Origin: Polytrichum commune
Taxonomy: Eukaryota; Streptophyta; Polytrichopsida; Polytrichales; Polytrichaceae
Direction: 5' to 3'
DNA: 64,000 bases
NCBI GenBank assembly: GCA_950295325.1
Contig: OX485808.1
Coordinates: 21,536,527 to 21,600,526, forward strand
The translations under genes were made by a program, and so were the position numbers. Under the pieces are notes generated by a model that did not search any database, had not been told where the DNA came from, and saw only the letters and a program-made list of their open reading frames with translations. Shown here one piece after another: positions 24,462 to 34,963 of the stretch. Every line of letters starts with the position of its first letter. The first letter of the stretch is position 1.

Positions 24462-24560
24462 ACTTAATGTGCATCAAGGCATTTTGTGGCAGAATTAATT
24501 GGAGCACAGGAGTATACTTATGTTCAATGAATATAATTAAGGTGTACTGATGCTCGAGAC
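24462..24560 (+). repeat. Direct repeat flanking a CACTA-like element, right copy
   Basis: Partner of the repeat at 18567-18674. It shares ACTTAATGTGCATC, ATGAATATAATTA and ACTGATGCTCGAGAC in the same order. Confidence 0.7.
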
Positions 24561-24719
24561 AAAATATTTTGGATCCAAATGAAACAAATTCAAAACCCCC
24601 GAGCAAGGAGCCACTGATGCAATCGTCTGGCTGCCTATGTTGCTTTGGGATGCGTATCCCATGGGAAAATTCTTCCACGGCCACGAGGAAACTGATATTG
24701 AAACCGAATGAAAGAATGA

Positions 24720-26060
24720 AGATATTGAGACTGATAACGTGTCCTTAATTTAGACGTGGAAGTAACATTCTAAGTCCTCCTAATAACGTGGTCCTCCTAA
24801 TTTCTTCTTGATATCAAGAAGTATGATTGCACTTGTTTGACTTACAACTAAGACATCTTTTCAACACGATTTGAAATTTTCCGAAACAGGACGTGATCAA
24901 GAGCTTCTAGAAATTCATAAGTTTTGAACATTCTCGAATATTCACTGCATCGGAGCACTCTCGATCGGTGAGAGTAGGTAGCAGGCGACTTAACTCAGTC
25001 ATTCGTAGTCATTCCAAAATAAAAGAATAAAGACGTTGAAACTGCGATATCTTATTCGTAATTCCATGTTCTGGAATTCAGCACGTTTGAGTACCAAAAG
25101 GCATGTTTTAAGGATGATTGGATTTTTTTTGAAACAGAAAAGAGAATCGATCAAGAAATTGACGAGTTCTGTTTACACTCTGATAGTCACTACATTGGAG
25201 CATTCTCAATCGGTGAGAGTAGCTTCTCAAATATTTATGATTCCTGTAAATACTCGGATAGTCCCTGCATCTGAGCATTCTCGAACGGTGAGAGTTAGGA
25301 ATCAGGTGTGTGAAGTGAGTTGTTTCAGAGAAATTTCATTTCTGAAACAATGAAGATATAGAAACCGCAATACCTTAGTACTTGAAAAAACGAAGATACT
25401 GAAACTACGATACCTTAGTACCTGAAAGAACGAAGATACTGAAACTGCAATATGTTATTCTTAGGACGCCTCGGCCAATGCAGGTAACAACACGCTACTT
25501 AACTTCCGAATTTTGTGACTGAGCACGTTTGATTACCAGAAGGCACGTTTTAAGCATAATGATTGAAGATCTTCTGAAACAGGAAGGGGAATTCATCATT
25601 GAGAGCTTCTAAGAAATCAATTAATTCTGTTTACCTTATACTCTGCTGGTCACCACATCGGAGGATTCTCGCTCAGTGAGAACAGAATAGCAGGCGTGTG
25701 AACTCAGTCGCTTCACAAAAACTCCATTATTAAAAGGACGAAGATATCTGCACAGCGAAACCTTACAAGTATCCGAAACCCTAACGAAGATACTGAAACC
25801 GCGACACCTTGTTCTTAATTCCACATTTTGGAATCGCGGAGCACATTCAGCTACAGAAGACATATTTTACGCACAATTGGAGATTCTCCGAAACAGGAAG
25901 GAGGATTGATCACGAGCCTCTAAAGAAATTGATGAGGTTTGGTAAACTCGGACTCTAATGATAGCTAGTGCATTTCCGCTCCTCCGTGAAAGTAGAGTAG
26001 CAGTAGGTGTGTGAACTCAGTCGTTTTGCAGACACTGTCGATAAGTTTTAAGGAGATATT
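24720..26060 (+). repeat. Degenerate repeat region with GGTGAGAGTA-type units
   Basis: Phrases such as CATCGGAGCATTCTCGATCGGTGAGAG, GTGTGAACTCAGTCG, AACGAAGATACTGAAACCGC and CGTTTGA-TACCA-AAGGCA recur in similar order near 24925, 25174, 25248, 25634 and 25945. The first unit contains a perfect four-box heat-shock-element pattern (GAAnnTTCnnGAAnnTTC) at 24926-24943. Later units lose it. No gene is visible. Confidence 0.6.
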
Positions 26061-26607
26061 TGAGGTCTGTCAGACGCATGAACAGGGATTCGTGGGCTGG
26101 CATGTCCTAATGAGAAACAATCTTCTCCCTCGCTCCAGTGAACAGTCGCCACGTGGTTGGATAACTGTCGTTAAGAAGCTCACCTTGCTGACACGTCATT
26201 GGTATGCATTCACAGTTTGCTCCTATGCTTGGAACTTTTCTTCAGTGTAGGGGAACTTGGGCCCGCCTTCAATTACTAAGACAGTTTCCTGCTACCAGGG
26301 ACCTGGGCCTCACAACACAACTTGGAAATTATCTGACAATTTGTAATACGGAAAGATCAATCATCAAGCACAACAATAGAATATTTCTCAACCGTTGTAA
26401 CCTCCACACCCATAAGGATTTCTACTAAGTAGTTCTATAGCTTTTTGTCTTCAATATGGAAAATAATAGTATGGAAAGAGTTGTGTGCATGTTGTGCTCC
26501 AGTGCACTAAAAAGTCTTTCCAATGTTCATATCATCGTCAAGTTACGTTATATACTATGCTTCATCGTATTTTGATCATTTCTCAGCTTGCTTGTGAATC
26601 CAAACTA

Positions 26608-26942
26608 CACTAAATATGATATTTAGTGTCATATGGTATTTAATGTCACTATGGGTTCGGATAACACTTTTCTGAATAAGCTTACAAATATTGTCATGGA
26701 TGATGGATGAGTTCATACATTGGCCGAAAGCCTACCTTCTCTTTGTCAGCAACTTGTGATGAAAAATCACTTTGTAAGTGACAATAATTGCAACATTGTA
26801 ATTCTCTAATCCCCCAAAAGATTGCAAGGAGTGACAAATAATGTTGGGTTAACATTTAGTGTTGGTAACACTAATACTGCGGTTTACAGTTAGTATTGAG
26901 CAAGACAATTGATATTGGTGACACTAAATATCATATTTAGTG
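26608..26942. mobile_element. Small TA-flanked MITE (Tc1/mariner-like)
   Basis: The ends match as inverted repeats of about 24 bp, CACTAAATATGATATTTAGTG plus TCA. Each end contains its own near-perfect palindrome. TA stands on both sides (26606-26607 and 26943-26944). The interior is non-coding. Because each end is self-palindromic, the assignment is less secure than for the 409-bp MITE. Confidence 0.5.
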
Positions 26943-26944
26943 TA

Positions 26945-28270
26945 CTTAACATCTGCTTGAATCCAAAAATGGAATGGAATAGAATGTGGTGGCCCAGGGA
27001 ATTTATTGTGTTATCAGAGTATGAAACTATAATTTTAAGTACTATGCATATAGATTTCTCATCAAAACAAAGAGGATTATGATTGTGATCAAGTTTCAAA
27101 TTTTTTGTTTATAAAGTCATTATGATAGGAGTCCCATCCACACAAAATAAAATATCTAACTAACTAACTAACTAACTTATTCTGGGTTGCACACTATTTC
27201 ATGGCTTTAACGTTAGATGGATGAATCGTACACTAATGTACAATAATACCCTCTCCCATCTTTTGTTATTTTGAAAATGCAAATGTACTCAGCCTTCAGA
27301 TTTGGAGTACGCTTTATGGTGAGAATTCTAATGCAAGCTTTCGCATCTCATAGATGTTTGGCCAATTTGTCCCAACTTAATGTCCTTAGAGTAAAGATGG
27401 CTTCTATGCTAATCCCAGGGTCAAATGTGCTAAGAAAATTGTTTCCTAGTTTTACCAGATTCCCAACATTTTCATCCACTACTTATCTTCAACTTGCATG
27501 GCTGCCACGCCGACGCTGTAATGTACTTCAACACTTCTCGCCCTCCTTATGATGATTTTCAAGGAATCCTTAGAAATATTATTTCTTCATGGTCAGGCCT
27601 TTGAAGGGTTCAATTCCGCAACTGGATACTTGCATTAGCGGAAGCGTTCACTGTTCTCATGCGAAAAATGTGGTGAACATCCGTTGAAATAAATATATAT
27701 ATCATGCCAAAGTGTTTCCCAGAGTAAAGGAGAGAAAGGATGCTCAGCTCAGGAATCCTGAGTTTAGCATATTTATGCAGCAGCATATTCCATATATAAA
27801 TTGTGACAAGATTTTGTCAAACAACCGTCACAAGCTTGGACTCGAAAACTGCAAAATATTTACGAGACAACGTCGCTAATTCTGTGAGAGAATATCAAAA
27901 AACTCTATAGATCCGATCGCTTCAACATCTTCTCCGAAGGTTTAATTTTCTGAGAATGATCATTGAGTGCTCTGAATCATCACGATCCTACCTTTTCGTG
28001 CCTGAATGTGTGAATAACCTTTAACGAAAAAACAAGAGATTCTACTTCATACTCGACTCTTTTCTCTTTACAAGGGTGCTACCACCAGTCAAGCGAACTT
28101 TATCTCTGTAAAGAAACGTCAAGTGTAAAGAAATTGATGGTGAACTACGTTCCCTTCAAACTCTTTCAAAAAGAAATGTAACGGTTGGTTACACCAAAAA
28201 CTACATATGTATCATCATCTAAGGTTGATCACAGCTTAGATGCAATTCAGTCGTGACTTAAATTGTGTAC
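26945..28270. other. Spacer downstream of the lysozyme-like gene
   Basis: No gene recognised. A short AACT tandem run lies near 27160. The open frame at 27271-27552 has no recognisable motif. The 3' untranslated region of the minus-strand lysozyme-like gene should lie just below 28275. Confidence 0.35.
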
Positions 28271-28274
28271 GTCT

Positions 28275-29312
28275 CTACGCATTGACGGTGGTAACCATGG
28301 AGATGACGTTCGGGCGAGAAGTGGGACACCCTTCAAGAATGATAGATTTGTCACTTCGGCATCGCTCCTTTCGTTCCTTGCACCAACGTGTCTCCTCCAA
28401 TTTCTCTCCGGCCTTCTCCCACTCCTTAGCGCTCACGGCTTCAATGAAGTCTTCAAAGCCATTTCCTTCGAAAGCGTCTCGGCCTGCAAAGAGAAAATCA
28501 AAAATCAAAAATCATGGTTTTTCTTCTATCGCAAACATTTCAGCCAAAATATAGAGAAGCGATATTTGCAAATAGACACCAAACTACAATCGCTACTCCG
28601 ACCTGATTTGCATCGACTTTATATCCGAGTAAGCAATAAGGGGTTTTGTCAGTTCTGAGCCAAATCGAAAATCTACCTTCTGCAGAGTGCTGGATGTCAC
28701 CGAATACAGCCATGACGGGGCAGCATTGCTCGTCCAATGACTTCACACTGTTGGCAGCCCTGTCAAGTGCTCGCCTGGTATCAAGTGCCAGCAACGCACT
28801 AATTTGCACTGTGTTCAAGCAGTCATTGCCGTCGTACACCTGCAAATCATCACAGCAATGGAGTTAGTTAAGAAAACGTCAGTCTAGTTCACGTTCTCCA
28901 AATGTCATTCTTGTGAAGAGGGCAAAGCGAAGAAACGGAGACATTCGACACTCCGCAAGAAGCAAGGAAACTAATTCTAAACAGACAGCATTAATCTGGA
29001 GTTGCATGCACGAGATACCTTGTCATAATCAGCAAGGACAGTGCTCATTTCGGAACGACGAGTTTCCTGGTCATCGTCCAAGTTGTAGCCTACACCGACG
29101 GCTCTGTCGCCGTTGGTCAGGTTGTACACACAGCTGTGCCTGCCTTCGTGCTCCTCCAAAAGCGACTCTGTCTTAGGAATGCACCACGCACGGATCGCAA
29201 AAGAGGCCATGCCGCGGCTCAACTTCCGGCTCGCAACCACTGGTGCGGGGAGGACAGCTCCCGCAATCGCTACACACAACAGAACCACCAAAAAGGTTGC
29301 ACGCTTCGCCAT
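28275..29312 (-). CDS. Secreted phage-type (GH24-like) lysozyme, 221 aa
   Basis: Three minus-strand exons join in phase: 29312-29019, 28839-28677 and 28483-28275 (stop). The splice sites are AAG/GTATCT, TTTGCAG/GTGTAC, GAAG/GTAGAT and TTTGCAG/GCC. Residues 1-27 form a signal peptide (MAKR then a long hydrophobic run ending VVA). The GH24 core follows: LLEEHEGRHSCVYNLTNGDR and AVGVGYNLDD align with the E-x8-D-x5-T region of T4-type lysozymes. Glu56 matches the catalytic Glu, but the usual Asp and Thr positions are Leu65 and Ala71. The middle helices (VQISALLALDTRRAL, SLDEQCCPVMAVFGDI) and the C-terminus (KLEETRWCKER then CRSDKSIILEGC) fit the fold, and the paired Cys suit a secreted protein. 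It likely binds or cleaves peptidoglycan outside the cell, or has lost activity. An upstream in-frame start (29396) is less likely because it would bury the signal peptide. Confidence 0.8.
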
Positions 29313-30301
29313 GGTTAACGCCAGTTGTCCAGCTTCTCCAGAACTTCGAACAGCATAGATTTCTGCAGTCACCAGAAACGCACAAAATAAGAACAAGAGA
29401 CTCTCGACGTCGCTCTGTTCGACACCAACTCTATATCACCTCTCTAAACTTACCGACACTCTTCACTCCAACGTCGGCTCTACCAGAGTTCGTGTCAAGA
29501 TGCATGTAGTAGCAGTAGCACAGAGAGCCTCTGATCAATCTCTCTCTAGTGCACAAACTATAACAAACCTTCCTCGAGATATCGTTACAAGAACGCCAAT
29601 CGGAGTGGCTTCCCGTTGTCTTTTCAGTGTCTACCTAGTGCTACCAGCCATCAAAGCCATTTAACCTCAACTAAAAACTAAGAAGAGGATTACTGATTAA
29701 TTGCTAACACTAATCAATCAACATTGTATCGAGCTCTACCAATCGACAAACCACGACAAGAGGAAGCTGCGAAAAGCTGTTGGCTCTAAAAGACTACAAC
29801 GTGTGCAGGAACCAACCTCCGGTAACTGATGAGATTCCAGTGATGCTGCTTCCGTAAGCGGGTGATGCGCTTCTTGGATGATGTCGTCCGCTCTCTGATG
29901 AGCAGTCGGGAAAATTTGCTTTCATTTTATGGCAATCGATTCCCGTCGCTGCTGCGAAGTTTCGACGCGGCGACAGGACGCAGACTGCCGCTGTGTCCGG
30001 CCAGGAACAGCCCAGAGTAACACGCGTCGGTCGCTCATGGGCTCTGATGGTGACCTGGCGGCCAGGCCGCCTGCTCAGTGGGGCCCGCTGCCACGCCGCC
30101 ACCTCGGACAGGCATATATGCTAGGCTCCCCTCCAATGAGTTCCATTTCCCCATGCGTACAATTCCAGGAAATACAAAAAACAAAAGGAACGAAAGGAAA
30201 AGATGGAACATCTTCAGGAACTGAAGAAACTCAGCAATCTCCCAATCCAAGCGCTTGCTTTAGGTCGGCAATCCTTTATTGCTTCCGGGTGTTTTGCTCT
30301 C
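29313..30301. other. Upstream region of the lysozyme-like gene
   Basis: No separate gene recognised. The promoter of the minus-strand lysozyme-like gene should lie here. A weak TATA-like GATATAGAG is present near 29436 on the minus strand. GC-rich open frames at 29794-30354 show no known motif. Confidence 0.35.
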
Positions 30302-30827
30302 TAAGAGCATCCGCACCCATGCTCACTATACCCGGCTCTTCAAAGGGCCAGTAGAGGGCTCCACAAGGCTCTAGGGCCTCGCCAAATATGGCGACCCCCA
30401 CCCTTCCTCCAGACCTCTCCAGAGGCCCTCGCGCTGCTTCCCGGCGCTCCCTCCCTCTCGCTGCCTCCCGCCGCTGGTCCGTCACTCCCCCGCCTGCCTG
30501 CCTGCCTCCCGCGCTGCCTGCCTCCCGGCGCTGCTCCGTCACTCCCCCGCTTGCTTGCCTGCCTCCCGGCGCGGCTCCGTCACTCCCCCGCTTGCTTGCC
30601 TGCCTCCCGGCGCGGCTTTGTCACTCCTCCCGCAGATAAAACAAATAAAGGTTGGACGAGCCACATCAGAGGCTGCGAGCAAACATAGATTTTTCGACTG
30701 TCACAGACCACCACAGACTGCCTGCAAACAGAGCTGCGAGGCTTGTTTTCTGCTCTTGAAGGAGGTTTAGGGTTGTTTGAGTTAATAGAGTTCCTCGGTT
30801 TGACATGTGTATTTTGTAGTTAATCTT

Positions 30828-32123
30828 ATGGATCAATGGCGGGAACGCCTTCTTGCGACTCGGGAGCTTATTTTGGAGGACGATGAGGAAGATGATTTCA
30901 ATGTTAATTGGATTATTGGATTAGGGTTGAGTGCACCGCGTGGTCACATGCCGAGCATTGTCCATGGATCACGTCCAGGGAAATCGCCCAACATTGACAG
31001 GCATAGACACGAGATGCATGCCCGCATGATGTCTGATTATTTTGCAGATGAACCTACGTATGGCCCAAATTTTTTCCGCCGTCGATACCGTATGCGGAGG
31101 TCATTATTTTTTACCATATTGGATAGGGTTTGTGCTAGAGACGATTACTTTGTTCAGAAACAAGATGCATGTGGTTTTTTGGGGTTGTCCCCGCATCAGA
31201 AGATCACCTCCGCTTTGAGGATGTTGTGTTACGGTTTGTGTGCCGATGCTACAGACGAATATTGCAGGACTAGTGAAACCACCGCGATGACATCTATGAA
31301 GCGATTTTGCATTGCAATTAGGTGTGAGTTTGAGGCATACCATATGAGACAACCTACTCGTGCCGATTTTGAAAAACAGTTGGCAATTAATGCTGATCGT
31401 GGATTTCCAGGCATGTTTGCCTCACTTGATTGTATGCATTACGAGTGGAAGAATTGCCCGGTTGCTTGGCAAGGGGACTTCGGTGACAAAGATGGGAAGA
31501 AGTCGATCATATTGGAGGCCGTGGCGGATGGTGGTTTGCACATATGGCATGCGTTCTTTGGGTTACCCGGTTCCAACAACGACTTGAACGTGTTGGATCG
31601 TTCACCGCTCATCCACAACATGTTGACTAGCGAAGCTCGTGACATGCAATTCGAGGTTAACGGGTGTCAGTATGATCGATATTATCTTCTCACGGATGGT
31701 ATATATCCCGAGTGGTCTTGCTTCGTGCAAAGCATCCATCAACCACAAGATGAGAAACGCAGCTATTTTGCGGAAAGACAAGAGGCCGTGCGCAAGGATG
31801 TTGAGAGATGTTTCGGGGTGTTGCAGGCCCGTTTTGCGATAATTCGCAACCCTTGCCGGCATTGGAGCATGGAAGTGATATCGAACATCATGTTCACGTG
31901 TTGTATCTTGCACAATATGATAATTGATGACGAAGAAGGTGTTGAAGGACTAGATGATATTATTGGTGAGTTGCATGAGGGAAATGTCCCAATGCAAAGA
32001 GGTTTATCCTTTGATGAGTATATGGCAAGTACCGTGGACATTACCAATGCGGACACTCATTTTGGTCTCCGTGGTGATCTCATTGAGCACTTGTGGATGT
32101 TGAAAGGCACCAATTTGGCCTAA
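30828..32123 (+). CDS. PIF/Harbinger (HARBI1-type) DDE transposase
   Basis: A single open frame of 431 residues from the chosen start (MDQWRERLLATREL). A start seven codons upstream is possible, but the sequence after MDQ fits the acidic N-terminus usual in plant copies. The helix-turn-helix region is around LSPHQKITSALRMLCYG. The catalytic triad is Asp201 (MFASLDCMHYEWKNCP), Asp252 (GLPGSNNDLNVL) and Glu326 (RKDVERCFGVLQARF). The motifs IILEAVADGGLHIWHAFFG and LTDGIYPEWSCFVQ are typical of plant PIF transposases. The enzyme cuts at the terminal repeats and reinserts into TWA-like targets, normally with the Myb-like partner encoded on the other strand. No internal stops. Confidence 0.95.
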   Translation: MDQWRERLLATRELILEDDEEDDFNVNWIIGLGLSAPRGHMPSIVHGSRPGKSPNIDRHRHEMHARMMSDYFADEPTYGPNFFRRRYRMRRSLFFTILDRVCARDDYFVQKQDACGFLGLSPHQKITSALRMLCYGLCADATDEYCRTSETTAMTSMKRFCIAIRCEFEAYHMRQPTRADFEKQLAINADRGFPGMFASLDCMHYEWKNCPVAWQGDFGDKDGKKSIILEAVADGGLHIWHAFFGLPGSNNDLNVLDRSPLIHNMLTSEARDMQFEVNGCQYDRYYLLTDGIYPEWSCFVQSIHQPQDEKRSYFAERQEAVRKDVERCFGVLQARFAIIRNPCRHWSMEVISNIMFTCCILHNMIIDDEEGVEGLDDIIGELHEGNVPMQRGLSFDEYMASTVDITNADTHFGLRGDLIEHLWMLKGTNLA

Positions 32124-32246
32124 TATATAAAGGGGTGACTAGTATCCATAAGTTTGGCCATATCAATTGCAATACATGTGAGTTTCGGAGAAAGAATGTA
32201 TGCTGAAATTTTTAAATAATATGCAAATGTGTGACTAATATCACAT

Positions 32247-32498
32247 TTATTGGAAAAAACTATGTCCAGTCAATGCTAAACCAAGTCCAATGTCATCCTC
32301 GGCGCACATGTTTTGTGAATTGTCATGATCTACCATGACATCCCATGTGGTGGGCATCCCCGGTCCAACATGCTCAATGTCATCCCACTGACCACTATCA
32401 CCATGGCTATCTACATATCTACCGGGTGCAATCCCGCCATCTTCTCGGAATCGCCGACTACAAGGATCATGCTCTTCATTCGCATGTTGTGCCTGCAA
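32247..32498 (-). other. Possible extra 3' exon of the Myb-like gene
   Basis: An open minus-strand piece of 83 codons follows a good acceptor (TTTGATTGCAG near 32493). It has coding-like composition (SRRFREDGGIAPGRYVDSHG) but no recognised domain. It could be an alternative last exon for the gene at 33428-34963. That gene already has its own stop. Confidence 0.25.
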
Positions 32499-32900
32499 TC
32501 AAAAACAACAAAACAGGGCTTAGGCACATTCAAGGCTTAGACACACTCAAGCTCATACACATTCAAGCACGGGCGTAATGCCACATTCGACCACAAATTG
32601 TCCATAATTGAAACATCCACACAGAATGCATGCAGAACAGAATCATCCACACACACAAACATGCCAATGCTCGGACTCAGCCTGCCCTGCAAATCACAGT
32701 CGGCAGCAATGCTGCATTCCATCAACCAAACTCGTTGACTGTAGACCACACAGACTGTCTGCAGAACAAAAAATTACAAAAAAACCTACATTCACACTCA
32801 GCCCTCACAGATTGCCTGCAGATAACCGAGAACTAAATAACCCCCTAAACCCCTAAACCCAAAACCTACATTCACACTCAGCCTTCACAGACTGCTCTCT

Positions 32901-33300
32901 TTTGTGCCTGCAATTAAACCAGAGCCTGTAATGCCACATACAGGGCCTGCAGAAAAAAAAAAAAAAAAAAAAAAAAAACCTACACTAACACTTATAGACC
33001 TTCCCCCTGTCAAAAAGAAGCATTCAGACTGCTATCTTTTGTGCCTGCAATCAAATCAGAGCCTAAAAATCCACATACAGGGCCTGCAGAAAAAAAAAAA
33101 CAAAAAAAACCTTCCCTAAACCCTTACAGACCCTCCCCCTGTCAAAAAGAAGCATTCAGACTAATCTCTTTTGTGCCTGCAATCAAATCAGAGCCTAAAA
33201 ATCCACATACAAGGCCTGCAGGAAAAAAAAAAAAAAAAAAACCTACATTATCCCTCATAGACTGCCTGCAGATAACCGAGAACTAAATAACTCACACAGA
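32901..33300. repeat. Tandem repeats of about 132-137 bp with poly-A tracts
   Basis: Three units start at TTTGTGCCTGCAA (32901, 33038, 33170). Each contains CCACATACA-GGCCTGCAG followed by a run of A. Units 1 and 2 also carry CCCCCTGTCAAAAAGAAGCATTCAGACT. Related shorter pieces with GACTGCCTGCAGATAACCGAG lie at 32750-32840 and 33255-33310. On the minus strand each unit offers a TTGCAG acceptor. All lie between the two genes of the Harbinger element. Confidence 0.8.
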
Positions 33301-33427
33301 CTGCCTGCAGGAAATTTTAAAAAAAAAACAGTCACATTCAAAGTCGGCCACAGTCTGCCCTAGAAGAGAATTAGAATTCGGACAGGGTCACAGTCGGCTC
33401 ACAAAAAGTGAATCCAGCATTCACATT

Positions 33428-34963
33428 TCAAATTTTATCAAGCAGGATCACAGGCTCACAGTCAAGCAAAGTGGCTGGTTTAGTACGAGAAATTGAATCC
33501 ACCTCAGAATCGAGATCGTCTTCCTCGTCGGATTCTTGCAAATCCCCAATTTCTCTATGACCCGGATGCTCGTAATTTGATCTCATAGAGTCGAATTCCA
33601 CTCGTGCATCCCGCAATTGCCTGAGTGTTTCCTCATCTTCTTGAGATCTCTTATCCGCTTCTTCTCGTTCGCGTGCCGCCTCGGACATTTCAAAAACCTC
33701 TCGCTCTTGTTGTTCACGCAACTCAAATGCAGCGGATTCCGCCCTTCGACGTCGTAATTTGAGCAGCTCCTCCTCACGAAGCAAACGAATAAATTCTTGA
33801 GCCTCCGGCGTGGTAACTTGGTTCATCGGTGCGGTGAAAAGGAGTAGCATGTTGTGGTACTCCAAACTTGCCGCCTTGCGAAGTGTTGCTTCCGCCATCT
33901 TCTCGGCGGCCTTGGCTTGAGTCAAAGCCGCTCTCTCGTGCACCTTGTCAGCACGTTGGGCATCTTTTGCTGCTTTTGTGCCTCCGGGCCTCTCTCTGAA
34001 TGTCATGCTTGTAGTTGCCTCACCTGTAGTATCCACAGCACTCACACCATTTTGGGTGTCCATTTGGGAACCCGATTGCGACTCGTGGTCAGAAGAACCA
34101 GACACCCTCCTAGAGGGAGTTGTTTGACGCGATGGACTAACACCGTCAGCCCAACGCGGAAAATCTTTCACCAATTCCCAACAGTGTTCAAACATGAACT
34201 CAGTGTTCTTAGCAGTTTTAGTACGATACAAATCTTTAGCCATGCGAATAATGTCAGATTCTTTACTACCACTTTTGTTTAATCTTTTGATTTGATTATA
34301 GGCTCCGATGAATTTTCCCACATCGTGTTTAATCATGCCCCATTTTGATTCCAATGATCGCGCGCCCCTATGTCCACCTGGTCTACATTGATCATAATGC
34401 AAATAAATTCGTTCCCAGAAAGCATTACCCTTTTGTTGATTCCCGCAAATTGGGTCCTGAGAGATTGCGAGAACACTCCTAGTCAACTGGCGCTCTTCCT
34501 CAGGAACAAAATTCTTACCTTTCGCAGGCCGCACAGACCCTCCCCCACGACCCCTGCCTCGGCTTCGACCAAAATCAACAGAGGGTTGAGTATGCAGGGA
34601 GAATGCTGGGTCACTCACCTGGGCTTGATGGCCTGCTCCAGTAGTCACATCCGGCACCGAGGCCGTCGGTGCTTCGTGTTCGCCGAAACCAGTTGAATGC
34701 TGCAAGTGAATCCCCGCATGCTGGCTGCGATCGAGCCCAGTTCGCCGAGATTGCAAACCATTCGCTTCACCCACTCGCGGCGACGGCCTCCCCCGCATCA
34801 AACCCTCAAATTCGACGTCGTCGAATCCCCGCTCACCAACCCCGAAAACAGTTGCCGCAGGCGCTCCTCGCTGCAAGCCACCGCGTCCACGGCCTCGAAG
34901 CACCGAGTGCCCACGGCCACGTCCTGCCATCCCGCCAAAAATTCTCCGAACAGCGGTGCACAC
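33428..34963 (-). CDS. Harbinger Myb/SANT-like partner protein, 511 aa
   Basis: One open minus-strand frame. Residues 1-45 are Arg/Gly-rich; a second start (MAGRGRGHS, 34930) gives 500 residues. A trihelix/Myb-like DNA-binding domain spans about residues 155-275: ERQLTRSVLAISQDPICGNQ, FWERIYLHYDQ, RSLESKWGMIKHDVGKF, then ELVKDFPRW. A NAM-associated-type C-terminal region follows, with RERPGGTKAAKDAQRAD and a long Glu/Arg-rich coiled coil (about 345-470). In PIF/Harbinger elements this protein binds the subterminal DNA and brings the transposase to the nucleus. It converges with the transposase gene at 30828-32123. Frame intact. Confidence 0.9.
   Translation of the reverse strand: MCTAVRRIFGGMAGRGRGHSVLRGRGRGGLQRGAPAATVFGVGERGFDDVEFEGLMRGRPSPRVGEANGLQSRRTGLDRSQHAGIHLQHSTGFGEHEAPTASVPDVTTGAGHQAQVSDPAFSLHTQPSVDFGRSRGRGRGGGSVRPAKGKNFVPEEERQLTRSVLAISQDPICGNQQKGNAFWERIYLHYDQCRPGGHRGARSLESKWGMIKHDVGKFIGAYNQIKRLNKSGSKESDIIRMAKDLYRTKTAKNTEFMFEHCWELVKDFPRWADGVSPSRQTTPSRRVSGSSDHESQSGSQMDTQNGVSAVDTTGEATTSMTFRERPGGTKAAKDAQRADKVHERAALTQAKAAEKMAEATLRKAASLEYHNMLLLFTAPMNQVTTPEAQEFIRLLREEELLKLRRRRAESAAFELREQQEREVFEMSEAAREREEADKRSQEDEETLRQLRDARVEFDSMRSNYEHPGHREIGDLQESDEEDDLDSEVDSISRTKPATLLDCEPVILLDKI

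Noticed and set aside
28913-29509. Several plus-strand open frames over the lysozyme gene
   Set aside because: They are antisense shadows of exon 1 and its upstream region; only the minus strand has splice sites and domain content.
30388-30770. Pro/Ala/Ser/Arg-rich open frames near the left Harbinger end
   Set aside because: They arise from a GC-rich CTCCCGGCGC-type repeat and lack any family resemblance.
32840-32870. Telomere-like CCCTAAACCC repeats
   Set aside because: Only about two copies, within the repetitive part of the Harbinger element. Too few to call an interstitial telomere.
33853-34696. Long plus-strand open frames opposite the Myb-like gene
   Set aside because: They are antisense shadows of an open, domain-bearing minus-strand frame.
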